Shown piece by piece: positions 36,010 through 47,890 of a stretch of 64,000 bases of DNA. The notes under the pieces are model-generated. The model made no database searches. It saw only the letters and a list, made by a program, of their open reading frames with translations, and was not told where the DNA came from. The stretch comes from Todiramphus chloris collaris (lineage: Eukaryota; Chordata; Aves; Coraciiformes; Alcedinidae): contig JANVCC010000076.1 in the NCBI GenBank assembly GCA_025345505.1, positions 6,435,577-6,499,576 of the forward strand, read 5' to 3'. Position 1 is the stretch's first letter. Each line of letters opens with the position of its first letter. The translations under genes and the position numbers were made by a program.

Positions 36010-36790
36010 CCCAGACTGAGGAGTCTTAGTTAATACAATTGATTCCTTGTATACAGGGTATTCTTCATCTTTGACCAGCTTTACTGTCATTTTCTGTATC
36101 ATTTCTGTTTATCTTTTTTGAGATGGGGTAACCAATGCTGCACATTGTATCCATGCTGTGGGCACATGAAGGATTTATAGTGTCCTAATGATATTATCTG
36201 GATTTGTCATCTTTCCTAATATCATCTAAGTCTGATTTGCTTACTGTCCACTGCTGATCACCCAGATAACATTTTCCTAGCACTGTATGTTACAGCTCCT
36301 AGCTTTTATTTTTACATTGAAAATAATTACTACTTTTTTTTTCTTTTTCTTTCCATCTGTTAGTCAGTGTTAACCTTTTTAATTCCATCCACAATTTCAG
36401 AGCATAGCCACTTAGACTTGTTTGAACCTCTTGAAATTATTTATACTTCAGTTTCACCTTTGCTCTCCTGAGTATCTCAGTAAAACAAACTTTTGGTATC
36501 TCACCACTCTTTTTCCAGATTCCCTCAGGAATTTGTACTGATGTCTGTCCTTTAACCATAAAAACCTCTTTATTTACTAACTTTCAACTAAAATTTCATA
36601 TCAGAGAGTCTTCTAACCTTTACTTGATTTTTAATGAGTCTGCAGTGACAAATTCTGTAAAAGACCTTTTGGAAATCCAGGTGAACATGAGTACTAATTT
36701 TCTTTCAATCATAAACAGTTTTGGGGATCTAATGCTTTGAATATATCTTCTGCTTTTCTGACATGAATAATATAATCCAAGCAATCTGAA
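36010..36790 (-). mobile_element. Ancient CR1-like LINE remnant, minus strand
   Basis: Minus-strand relic without an open frame. Near 36660-36690 the complement reads VHLDFQKVFYRI, the CR1-clade RT segment around D-F-x-K-A-F-D. The flanking TTCTAACCTTTACTTGATTT and TTAATGAGTCTGCAGTGAC match the antisense pattern of old sauropsid CR1 elements as I know them. About 530 bp lower (36120-36180), GAGATGGGGTAACCAATGCT and the bases after it correspond to the antisense of the LEYCVQFW segment. That order and spacing are right for a minus-strand CR1. The 3' end should lie near 36.0 kb but is not recognisable. It is far more diverged than the other CR1 copies here. Confidence 0.6.
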
Positions 36791-36968
36791 TAAGGCTGGG
36801 GTTGCCCACCAGTGAAAAAAATTGCTGTGACCAGGCAAGAGAAGTCCTTTTGTAGCTGACGACTATGTTTTTTTAGGAGGTAGGAATAGAAGAGGTAGGG
36901 AAAGAGATCAGTTTTACTCTCTCAGATTTTTTTTTTCCCCACCCAGACTGTATTCCAAACAATTGTGC

Positions 36969-36981
36969 GGGGGGGAGGGGG
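36969..36981 (+). repeat. G-rich tract (G7-A-G5)
   Basis: Thirteen-base purine tract. It gives three G-triplets but not four, so a standard intramolecular G-quadruplex is not predicted. Confidence 0.8.
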
Positions 36982-39900
36982 AATAAATTAATATCTGTAT
37001 ACTTAAGGAAATCTAATTTCCTGTTAAAACACAGACAATTTAGGAATAGAACAGAGTATGCCAAAGAATTTTAAATTGCAACAGGGAGGGAAAACAATTT
37101 CCCAACAGAAATTAGAACGTAACACTGAGCAGCAATACACTGTTCAAATATAAATGCCAAGGGAATGTGAAGATTGGTAATTGTCAGGACTTTCCATTTT
37201 GTCTCTGTTTTTTACATAGTTTATTCCCCATGTATCTTCCTCTGTGATGTCCTGTAAGGAATATATGTTAACATCTTCCTGAAGAAATAATTGAAAATCA
37301 TGAATCAGCACTAGAGAAAAAGGGTCTGCCTCACACCGAGTATTGTAGGGTAAGTTATTGTTGCCTTGGCTAAATGACAAAGTTTCAGTTGTGAATTTGT
37401 TCATAATCAGGCAAGAAGGCAAATCAACACTACTGTCAGCTATTCGAGTATAGCCTTGAAAAGCACCATCCTAGCACAATCCCCAAATACCATAAATGTC
37501 TGTGTATTCTAATGACAAAGGGAAGACTATGACAAAAGAAAATGGGCTTGTTTTCTGCTTGTACTTGTGTTGGGTTAAGTGTTCTCCCACTTGTACATAA
37601 ATGCTGAAGTTGCTAATGCACTAACAAACTCTCAAGTCAAGGCTAATGGGTTTGCTGAACTTGAAGGCCTTTTTCTCTTTGAGTGATACAGTTTAATGTT
37701 ATTCTACCACACGAGAAAATGTAAATGATCTGGCCAGGTTTCCTACACTACAAACAAGTCTGAAACATTCTATGTGAATGAAAGGAAGCTGTACTTATGA
37801 AAATCTTAGGAGATACCGGTGCATTTCTGAAGCAGCTCAAAGCAGATCTTTCAGAAAAAATACTCAGTTTGAGATAAGTTTCTGCTCTTTCTTTTTATGA
37901 TAGTGCAGCCTTGGAAGAAAGCTGCCTTAATCATGTATTTTTTGAACTGTATTTCTGAATTTTAACACAGGTCACCATTTTCAGAAGTAAGATGAGCTTG
38001 AAATAATTACCAGTTTAGTCTTACCACCTTCTTGGTTTCATCCCAGAAGCAGAAGAACCTGAACCTATGCAAAGGTGCTGGGCTATCTTCATTCTGCCAC
38101 TGAGCATCTGCCTGGTTGCCTTCTAGCTTAAAAACATGCTTGCAGTTTTACTAAGTGGGTGATAGATAAATCCAAACTTAACTGAGATGTGTTCCCTATA
38201 AATATAATAGTGGCAGTCTTGATATCAGATGGTGAATATTCACCAGTTTATAAAAATCAGATTCTTCTAATTTACATAGGAACTGGTTTGGAATTCTCTA
38301 AAATCAATAGATCTTTCTGAAGAGCCTTAGCTAACCCTGTAGCTACTACATTACAGAATGGACCATACACCATTGAAGAGATGGACTAGTTCTGATTCTG
38401 AAGTCTCCCCAAGATAGTTCAGGTAAATTACTGCTGTTCAATACTGTGTCTGAAATATTGTTTTGATTACCAAGTGCACCAAGGAGCTCAGGTCTGGTAT
38501 ATATTTTGCTGAAATTCATAAAAATGTGGCAAGACCTTTATAGTGCATATACTTGAAATTTTTCATTCTGATGTTGAGAATATTAGAATGATTCAAATAT
38601 ATTCCTGCTATTTCAGGTGGGAATGATGTAAAAAACATCTCTCAGTCTGAAGGGTATGTGTTGGATATTTTGATCATTCCAAAAGTCTCTGTAAACAACA
38701 GTGATTGAAACCTGTAATATTAGCATTTATTTTTATATTCATAGAACTTTGTCTATTGATTCAGGTATTACATATAGGCAAGCAGAGGCAACAGAAACCA
38801 GAAAAGGTAGAATCAGTGTCATAGCTGGAAACTGAATTCAAGAGTCTTACTCCTTCAGTACAGGAGCTTTTTTTCCCTTCTATATTCCTAGTATTTTCAA
38901 GTTAGATGTTTGGAAGCAAAATCCATGCTTCATCCACTATATTTCAAAATTTGCTTCAGATGCTAGATGTTACTAGAAAAAAACCCCAGAGAAACTGGAT
39001 GTAGAAAACTGCAACTATATTAATATTTGATATATTTGAATTAAGAGTTTATGGACTTAAGTTATATGGTTTTTTATGCACAAGGTTAATTGAATGAACT
39101 GCAGCAGCCTATATTATGCAGGGACGAGACAGGATGTTGATATGATCCCTTCCGGCTCAATACACAGTGAAATCTACACAACATGGACAAAGGCAGGAGA
39201 ATTTCAGTATAGCAAAACCATGGTGAGCATACTCTCATAGCAATACAGAAAAAGCTACTTCCAGGTTTTCTGTGCTCAGACAAAAATAAAGTCAAATTTC
39301 TTTTATGTTGGGGTTTGGAGACTGGATCTTTGCTGCTGACAGCTCAGGGCAAGGCACAAAACAGATACTTGCATAAGCAGCATCTATTTCCCACCTGAAA
39401 AAGCCAAGATAACTGTTCAGTGAGCAGTTGACCTGTTATATATTTGAATACCAATACAAATTGAGGTGGACTAGAAGGTGAGGAACAAAATGCATGAATA
39501 TGAAAAGTATCTACGTGTTTTAGATGTCTGGAGAATGAATCATATATCCTTCAGCATGAGGTAAAACTATCTAATGCAATTATAACGTCAGCATTATCAT
39601 GTTGTTGAAAACTTGACAAATGAAAGTCACCTATAAAAAGAAATTTAATGAAGCATGTGCAAAACATTCTCGGAATTAATGATATTATCACAGAAATCAT
39701 GACAAAATGCAAAAGAATACTCAACAAATATCTGCTGCTTCCAAACTTAGCAGAAGATAACTTGAAATGAGCTTGGCACAATTTTATGCTGATATGTGAA
39801 TCGATCCTCCCAAAAAGCAAGGGAGAGAGCAGCTGGAAAATACTGAGACAAATCTACATTATGTTCCAGCATAGTTTTATTAACTGGTTCTTAGGACTTG

Positions 39901-40721
39901 CTTCTACTCACAAGAAAAGGACAATAGGATACCTAAGACAAACCAGTCTTCTGTAATCTACAGGATGATCCATGAGCAAGATATTATGGAGATTGTTGAA
40001 TGAACCTTTAAAGGTTTATTTGGGGAAAAAAGACACTTAGGGAATATTTAATGACTTTTGGCAATGCTTATTCAAGCAGAGAATCTCTCATTAAGCCTTC
40101 ATGTGCCAAGGGAATGAAAAATAACTGCCTTTGGCTATATGACCACAGAATGTAATTAATATGAGTTCTTATTTAAAGGAATGTTGACAATTTATACGTG
40201 GAAATTAGTGAAGCTTGCTTTTATTTTATACTAATTGCAACAGTCAAATATTACTGACATGATGGTAACTAAAAGATCAGAGCAAAAGGCTTTTTATTTC
40301 CTCTCATTTTTTTTTCAGCAATATTCCTTGGTATTTCTTCTGCTCGTGCAGGTGTTTCACAGAAAAGCAGGAGAAAATGTGTTTTGAAAATGAGGTTAAC
40401 AAGCCATATACACACAGATATGGAATCTGAAATGGAATTTAACATGACTTTGAAATCAACTAATTTCCCATCTGATACTATGTTTTAAACCTTTACAATA
40501 TTGTCCATATTCTACACTTCAGTTCTATACATAAAACCTTACTTTAGAGGAACACTACAATTGATGAGTGAATAGGCTCTGAAAAAATATTTACTAATCG
40601 CTATTACGAACAACAAAGAACACCCCAAGGTTTTCCTATTTGCATCACTAGTTTTTGTCCTGCTACACTATCATCACCTTATTTTTAAATTATCTTTCAT
40701 AGCCATGCATAAACTTGAATG

Positions 40722-40764
40722 ATTTAGAGCAATAGACAGAACAATTTAGAGCAATAGACAGAAC
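40722..40764 (+). repeat. 22-bp tandem duplication
   Basis: ATTTAGAGCAATAGACAGAAC occurs at 40722-40742 and again, identical, at 40744-40764. A recent local duplication is likely since the copies are perfect. Confidence 0.9.
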
Positions 40765-41047
40765 TAAACAGAAAAAAACCAGCCATCCCTGCTTGTGAGA
40801 TGGGCATTTCCAAAACTACTACTATGCAAAATCACAGAAGTTACAGTGAAGTTCGGAAATTATTAATTATAAAGAATTCCATAATTGCATGCATATGTAA
40901 GAGTTCAATAATCTTCAGAACAAACTATTTGAAGAAAGATCTCGCCTACCAAAACTTAATGTTAAAGATCTAGAATTAGAACTGAATAGTCAATATCTTT
41001 TTTAAAAATACTAGCTTAAAAATCATAATGTATATTGTCCTTTCTGA

Positions 41048-41100
41048 CATATGCACCATTTGTTGTGCATTTGTGCATGTGCACATATGCACCACTTGTT
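41048..41100 (+). repeat. 17-bp direct repeat flanking a palindromic segment
   Basis: CATATGCACCATTTGTT (41048-41064) and CATATGCACCACTTGTT (41084-41100), 16 of 17 identical, with GTGCATGTGCAC between them. Confidence 0.75.
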
Positions 41101-43139
41101 TGCATAGCAAGATAATGAGAAACACATATGCTTAATTTATGATTTAATTACTGTATAATTTAATCAGCCAATTACTCTAGTTTCCAAGTGTAGGAGCTTC
41201 TGAACAAAAGCAGATTTTTCAGTTAAATTTGAAATCAAATTGAAGTATCTCTAGTCTTAGTTTTAAGCTAAATAAGCATGTGTTTTTCCTTTTTTGCATT
41301 TAGATTGTTGCACGTCCTTGCTGAGAGAAAGAGGACACCAAGTATTATCAATATGGAAGGAAGTTCCAGAGTTGATAGTGCTTTAATATGAAGCATGAGA
41401 GTTGATCTCATTTCTGAGATTGATTTATAACATTACCAGCTTCCTAAAGAAGAGTCCATTTTTATTCAAATAAAACCAAATTGGTTTTTTTTTCTGGTGA
41501 ACTTTTTCACTCTCTATGTAACTGTATTGTATACACTAATGCAATTTCTGGATATGTGTCTAACTGTAGTCTTTGTATCAATAACTTGCAACAAGGATTG
41601 CGAGTAGATAACCTAAAATGTTAAGACTACTCTATATTCAAATCTGTGACAGATTCCAAGATAAATGAAATCTTTCTGGATAAAAAATACTCAGCTTAAG
41701 AATGGAAATAGCTACTAGCCTTCAGAGACTGGTCAGTGTCTTAGACAAATGAAAATCCACATAATCATGGATGCCATAGACTAGTAGAGTAAGAGACCAG
41801 TCTGAGCTAGAACAACCAAACCAGAGAACAGCAGTAAGAGGAAAACAAAATCTTTCCTGACTGACATATTTTAAATAAAGTATTCCTTGGCTAATGGAAG
41901 AAAGACAATTTTTTTCCAGTTTCGAATGTGTTAGGTTCATAATTTTCTTGCATCCAAACTGGAATAGATGACATACAAAATTAGCAAAGGTAAGGTCTAA
42001 GTAAGTGAAACTTGAAATTAACAAATCACCAAGATTTGGAATTCAATAAAACTATCCTATGACAAGTTAAATAGCTCAAGGTATTGTACAAAATTTCAGA
42101 AGTACTCATAAGAACAGCAAAATTATTATGTGTAGCACTGTGTACTATCAAGATGGATGACAACTGAAATAAAAATCTTTAAATTAAGGTTAGAGCAGGA
42201 GGTAAAGCAAATAGCAGAAAAAGTGGTAACACTTGTCTGGGTGAAAAGGGTGCATCGTTATCATCCGGTTTATATTATATGAAAGCCAGATGCAAAATCT
42301 CTTGGACTAGAGAGGTAGAATAGCCTCACATTCTCAGTTTCTCAACTGATATTTTGTTTAAAGGTTAATGTAGCACACTCTATACGGTAAAAGAGCAGAA
42401 AGCAAAGGTGAAAGTGGATCTTAACACAAGAAATAACTACTGGCTAAGCATTACATGTTTTAATATGAAGAGTACTCAGTGACAGTGAGTTATCTCTACC
42501 TTTATCTGCTTCAACAGAAAAAAAAAAGAGAAGTGATTGTTTTCATCATATACTCAAACAGGAAGTTTATAATCAGTGTCTGTATAACTTTCTGCTCCAC
42601 TTACACAGGACTTAGAATAAATAGTGGAACTTCATGCAGTTTCTCCTCTGTAATCTGTCCTCAGAGAATGAGGACAAAAAGAATATGGCTTCTCCAAGAA
42701 CAGAATAGGCTTCTCCTTGAAGTAGCTACCTGGTGAGCTCTAAAGCAATGCAAGCCTACTAGTATCTAGCAAAAAAAAAATCTAAAACCAACCTAAAACA
42801 AGAAAGAAAAAAAAAGACAATACAAATGTAAAATACTACATGCTTTATTTTCACAAATATTTTAACACATCTAGATCCTAAAAGCAGTGGAAATAACTAC
42901 TATATTTGATTTTTATGTCTTCTTTCCTCACATCTGTCTCAGTGGTAGAAGACAGGGGAACGCAAGAGAATGCATCACCTCAGAAGAATTAATTTTGCTT
43001 GTAAGCATTTTATTTCATAATATTTTTCACTACAGGGAACACTAACTACACGGCTGACACTGCATATAGCAAAGCTATTTTAATTACACTGAAAATTCAT
43101 GGCACTATGCTTGCATGAAAATAAATGTCATAGCCTGCA

Positions 43140-43450
43140 TGTAAGAGCCTGGCTATTGTGTGCCTCAAACCTTGTGTGGTTATAAGGTCTGGAAAGACCT
43201 GTCTGGAGAGAAGAGGTGTAGATTGCTATTAATGTCTCTGTGCCCCACCCTTTGGCTCCTTACAGACATGCTTTAACAAAAGGAAGAGAAAAGTTCTGTG
43301 TAGGTGGGACTCTTCTTTAGTTAAGTGCTCCTGCTGTGTCATGGGGGAGGTGGATGGCAGGTACCACACTACTTCTAGCTCATGGAGCTCATGCAAATCA
43401 ATGCCACTGGGATACCTCAAGGATATAGAAGGGACAGAAAAATATTGACG
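43140..43450 (+). mobile_element. LTR of an endogenous retrovirus, left part (U3), interrupted
   Basis: U3 side of a plus-strand LTR whose right part is at 43984-44382. A TATA-like box ATATAGAA (43423-43430) followed by GGGACAG lies just before the break, and an octamer ATGCAAAT (43391-43398) is upstream of it. The start is uncertain. TGTAAG at 43140 would pair with the GTTACA end of the right part, but no target-site duplication is visible, and a start nearer 43160-43200 is possible. Family not named. Confidence 0.5.
43423..43430 (+). promoter_or_regulatory. TATA-like box of interrupted LTR
   Basis: ATATAGAA about 20 bp upstream of the nested insertion. The insertion therefore separated the core promoter from the predicted transcription start and R region. 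Confidence 0.45.
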
Positions 43451-43983
43451 TGTGGAATCAAACTCTACAACCTGTGAAAGGCTATAAAGCAGGTATGCTT
43501 ATTGTGGCACCAGGTGCAAGGGGGATGTCTCCTCCTAGCTTGCACACTAAGGTGTCAAGCAAGCAGGTATTTATGACACTAAACCATACATATTCAACAG
43601 AGTTAACTACATATTCATTATATTTCCAAGGATGGGGTTGGATTATTATAATCAGTTCCAAGAACTCATTATCATAGGTCTCCTTCCACTGGTGTTTGTG
43701 CACTGTCTGTTGGCCATGGTCTGGGGTCTTCTGGAGGAAGGCCCACAGTCTTACTCTCAGTGTACTTTTCACCTTTGGTTCAAAATGCTGACATGTCACA
43801 AGCTGCTAATCACAGAACTGGTAAGATCCAGTTTTTCTCTGGTAGCTCTTCTTTATCTGTGGTAGCTCCTTTTGCTCAGAGTTAATTTCTCTTATCTATA
43901 AGGACCAAGGCCATACAAGACAAGCCAAGGCCCACAAAGCTATCAAGCCACATGAAACAATTACCAGCCAGTTGCATCATTCA
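43451..43983 (-). mobile_element. ERVK-like LTR on minus strand, nested in another LTR
   Basis: The left end TGTGGAATC is the complement of a U5 end GATTCCACA. The complement of 43498-43503 is AATAAG, a polyadenylation-like hexamer, and the complement of 43570-43575 is CATAAA, a TATA-like box. This order (U3, TATA, poly(A) signal, U5) gives minus orientation with a short R region, as in avian ERVK-type LTRs. AATATTGAC is found just before it (43441-43449) and again at 43983-43991, which suggests that the insertion ends about 43983. An alternative right end is GTCACA at 43800, but no flanking duplication supports that. No primer-binding site or polypurine tract lies next to either end, so it is a solo LTR. 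The open frames inside it are not coding. Confidence 0.6.
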
Positions 43984-44382
43984 ATATTGACTGTTGTGCA
44001 CCCACCACCGAAGAACTGAAGACTCAGACTGATCCAGTAAGACATCACTGGATCCACAGGCGATGATAACCTTCTCTTTTACACTCTCTCTCTCTCCCCC
44101 TATCTTTTCCTCCTTTCCAATAACTCTTTCTTCCTCGAAATTTAGTCGTGCCGTAAAATAATTGCCTACAACAGTAACACCTTTATCCATACTGTTTCTT
44201 GATTGTTCCATTAGGAGGAATTAATAAATTTTGTTATTATTCCTCAGAGTCACTGTCATGACTCCGCTGCCCTGGATGCCCTGCCATGCACAGACAGCCT
44301 CTTTTGGAGGATCACAAAGATTCACCTCCTTCATTGTCCACCGACTGGGATGAGACACTGCAGGACTGGTAGTGTTGTTACA
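43984..44382 (+). mobile_element. LTR of an endogenous retrovirus, right part (R-U5)
   Basis: Continuation of the interrupted plus-strand LTR. It has a CT-rich tract (44083-44100), AATAAA at 44223-44228, and a U5-like region of about 150 bp ending TGTTGTTACA at 44382. There is no primer-binding site after it. Joined with 43140-43450, the LTR would be about 700 bp. Confidence 0.6.
44223..44228 (+). promoter_or_regulatory. LTR polyadenylation signal (AATAAA)
   Basis: Canonical hexamer in the R region of the interrupted LTR. It fixes the plus orientation. Confidence 0.55.
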
Positions 44383-45237
44383 CAGTTGTGTTTTGGAGGT
44401 TTGCTTGCTTTTTTTTTTAATTTTTACTTTAAAAAAATAAATCAAGGAGAAATGCATGTGCTTGGGTCTTTTTTCCCTGGTATTTCAGGGCTGGTAAAGA
44501 AATCACACATCCTTACTAAAAGCTCATCTAAGCTGATGTGAAATGTGAAGTGTTTTTGGTGCCTGCCTCAAAGACACCACTTGCTATGAATTATCAAACA
44601 TTGGTATCTTCCCTTTCCTTTTTCTCTCACACACCCCTTTCTTCTCTTTTAAGTGGATGTGAGAGCCTTTTCATGGGTCTCCGAGTAAGCACTTGATGTT
44701 ATACATGAAGTTTCATGACCAAAAGACAATCCTGCAATTACTTAGAAAGAAGCTTGGGTAGCAATCTGGCCATAAAACACCTGGTGAAGAGGCAGCAGAT
44801 AAATACATGGTATGGTCAGGAAGAGTAAAACAAAAAAAAAACCCCTCACAGCTGACTTGCAGTGGTGGAATGAAAGAGTAACATGTTAGTTTTGTGCTTT
44901 GCATTGTAATGACTAAAACACAAAACACTGCCTACCTGGAAGACTAAAATGATACTAGCACTGTTAACTCAAGAATTTCTTAATAAGAAATCATACAAAT
45001 ATGTATTTTTGGTGGTATTAGAAGAACCCAAATTTAAAAGTAGTAAAATGAAAAAACCACCCAAAACTATGTTGTTTTCACTGAATATGGAAGAACCAAA
45101 TGTTATCTTTATTGTTGGCAGGAAAATTTATTTTCATTTCAAGCCTTTGGTTATTCACAGACATTTTTAATCTGTTCATATTTACATCATTGAATTTTGT
45201 GATGTGATCTTATATTCATTCTTTGATGCATTAAAAG
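44383..45237. other. Unique AT-rich sequence between LTR and CR1
   Basis: No recognised repeat or gene. A 73-codon frame (44949-45170) is not recognisable. Confidence 0.5.
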
Positions 45238-45795
45238 AGTGTGACCAGCAGGTCAAGGGAGGTTCTCCTTCTCTGTGTTAGAGAGGCCAACTCTGGAGTA
45301 CTGTGTCCTGTTCCAGGCTCCTCAATTCAAGAAAGACAAGGAACTACTGGAAAGAGTCCAAAGGAGGACTATGAGGATGATTAAGGGACTAGAACATCTG
45401 TCTGACAAGAAAAGAGTGAGAGACCTGTGGCTGTTGAGCTTGGAGAAGACTGAGAGGTGATCTTAGCAATGTTTATAAATATCTGAAGGATGGATGTTAA
45501 GAGGATGGGGCCAGTCTCTTTCAGTGGTGCTCAACAACAGGACAAGGGGCAATGGGCACAAACTGGAAGTTCCACCTCAACATCAGGAAAAACTTTATTC
45601 CTGTGAGGGTGAGAGCACCTGGCCCAGGCTGCCCAGGGAGGCTGTGGAGTTTCCTCCTCTGGAGAGCTTCCAAAACTGCCTGAACAATGTAATCCTGGGC
45701 CCCCAGCTCTGGATGACCCTGCTGGAGCAGGGAAGTTAGTCAAGATGATCTCCGGAGGTGCCTTCCAACCCCTACCATGCTTGGATTCTGTGAAA
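45238..45795 (+). mobile_element. CR1 LINE 3' fragment
   Basis: Starts at GAGTGTGACCAGCAGGTC, inside the RT C-terminal part. The frame at 45275-45460 reads LEYCVLFQAPQFKKDKELLE and RVQRRTMRMIKGLEHLS. A change of frame follows, then NNRTRGNGHKLE and, in another frame, WPRLPREAVEFPPLESFQN. The 3' end GATGATCTCCGGAGGTGCCT, TTCCAACCCCTACCATGC, GGATTCTGTGA closes the copy. It is 5'-truncated and frameshifted. It belongs to a different CR1 subfamily from the 4.0-5.1 kb copy, judging by the ATTCTGTGA tail rather than ATTCTATGATTCTAT. Confidence 0.93.
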
Positions 45796-47890
45796 TATTA
45801 TTTAGGTATGAAATTAAAAGGTGGTTTAAAAGCCATATTTTAAAAACCATATATGTCCTATCATCAATATGGTCAAATGACAGGAAGGTTTGCTTGGGTA
45901 CAGTCCTCCAAAATTACACCAGTGGGGTTTTTGTCATTATACTCTGTGTGTCGCTGCATTATTTTCCTGGACATGTTACATACAGTTCCAGCATTGCACT
46001 TAATTATCATTGCCAAGAATTTTAAGGCAGGATCTCATTTTTCTAATATACCATATGCCAGCCGCAGAGGACTACACTCTCTAGGCTAAAGAGATCAGGA
46101 ACAGAGGCATGAAATGGCCTAGGAGTGAAGAAGCTTCAGCTCTACCTTGATCAGCCTGGCTACAAACACAGAAGTAATAAAGCAGTAGAAGTATTAGCTC
46201 AGTCACCATGCCTTTAATGGTAATAGACATCCTGGTCCAGTTCAAGTAGTCTTTGCCAGGTGAAGCCAAACTTGCTGGTCACAGCTTCCAAACCCTCGTG
46301 TCCCAGCCTCTCTTTTAAGATAAATTTATCAGTAAAGCCTTCACCCTGCCCTATTTGTTGCTACCTCATCTTCTGGAACAGGGATGCAGGCAGGGCCCCC
46401 TCTGCACAGCCCCCTGGCAGTCCCCTCCCTCTCCAAGTGGAGTCAGCTCTACAGAGTTATGGGGTTCATGCTGAGAAACAGAAGGGAAAGAAATTTAGTA
46501 ACGAACTTGGACCTGAGGAACATTGAAAGTTATCTCAAGATCTTTTAAAGAACCATATGAAATACTATCACTTGATCTCAAGCACATCAGGAGAAATTTT
46601 CTAGTAACTCATCTGTTTGTAGTGTACAATCATGAATACAGTGGTACAAAATCCTAAACAGATCAACTATTTTGAAAGTAGGCTAAAAGTGGAAAACATT
46701 AAGAACTTTAAAACCCCTTCCTTTAACCCCAGATACTCATTCCATTCCCTTATTGTCTACCAGTAGGAAACCTCTTTCCACAACTTTATCTGTTCAGCTG
46801 ATAGAAACCTGTTTGTGGCCATGGGCTTCAGCCACAGGTCAGTGTTGATCATAAGAGGAAACTGAAGTGGTAAGAGTTTATAATGGAGAACTAAGCACCC
46901 TGTACAAATAAATGTAAAGAAACATATAAAAAGAACCATTTCCATATTTTTTTGTCCCTTATTTTCAATGTGACATCCAAAATTCCATTAAAAGTATCTG
47001 TTTCATGAAAAAAAATCTGCTGTATTCTGTACTGAGTTATGATGCAGTTTATGCAAGAACTTTTTTTTGGTAAGGATTTGTAATTAGAAGAACACAAATA
47101 TTATAGTCACTGAGCAATTATGGAGCAATTATGATGTAATAAACTATAAAGTATGTACACATAAATACAACTAAAAAATCATGTTTATGAATCTTTTTAA
47201 AAGTTATTGAACATGCCAAAATTGGATAATTCACTTCAAGAATCTATTTACTGTCATAAACTGCTCATACACCATCTACTTATCTCCCACAATTATTCAT
47301 CATGTGAATGAGATTTAAAGATTAATCAGTAATCTACATGAACAGTTGGTGCAATCCAAGTTCTGCTGTGAGAAATGGGGGGTAACATTGAGGCCAGAGG
47401 TTTTCATTACACAATTATTGTAGATTGATTGAACCCATAATTTTACTCCACAAGGATAGAAAGTCAACAGTTATAATATGTAAGTCATCTTCAATGAATT
47501 AAAGAAGTTTAGAAGTATAGATCTTTAAGTGATATGCTAGGTTCTACCCAGCAATAAACTTTAATTTCTAGACAATGGTTGGAATATATTTACACAATTA
47601 AGCAACGTGGTAGCTTGATGACAAATTTACCAGTAGGATGGATGAAGTGTGAAGTATATAATATTTCACTGTCTACTGACTGGTGCAGTCAGATTTTAAA
47701 ATGTATGTATAACTGTTTGAAATATTTTTGTTAATTGGAAAAACTCATTGTTTTATCTTGAGCAATATTTTCCTTTTTTCAACAGTACAGTACTGTGAGC
47801 CATTATGCTTCTGCCATCATCCATTCCCTAACCAGCTTTTTCTTCGCCTTGTATTTGTGAAAATCATTGTTTCTTCCTTAGTGTAAAATT
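45796..47890. other. Unique sequence with a GC-richer patch
   Basis: Mostly AT-rich. Bases 46240-46480 are clearly richer in G+C (for example GGCAGGGCCCCCTCTGCACA) and may be an old repeat that I cannot name. No gene is supported. Confidence 0.4.

Larger units (their letters stand above)
36791..43139. other. Unique AT-rich sequence, no supported gene
   Basis: Contains a G-rich stretch (G7-A-G5 at 36969-36981), a 22-bp tandem duplication (40722-40764) and a 17-bp direct repeat (41048-41100). Open frames at 41722-42024 (minus, 100 codons) and elsewhere show no recognisable product. Confidence 0.45.

Noticed and set aside
43482-43799. 105-codon minus-strand frame
   Set aside because: Lies inside the nested LTR; no retroviral protein signature.
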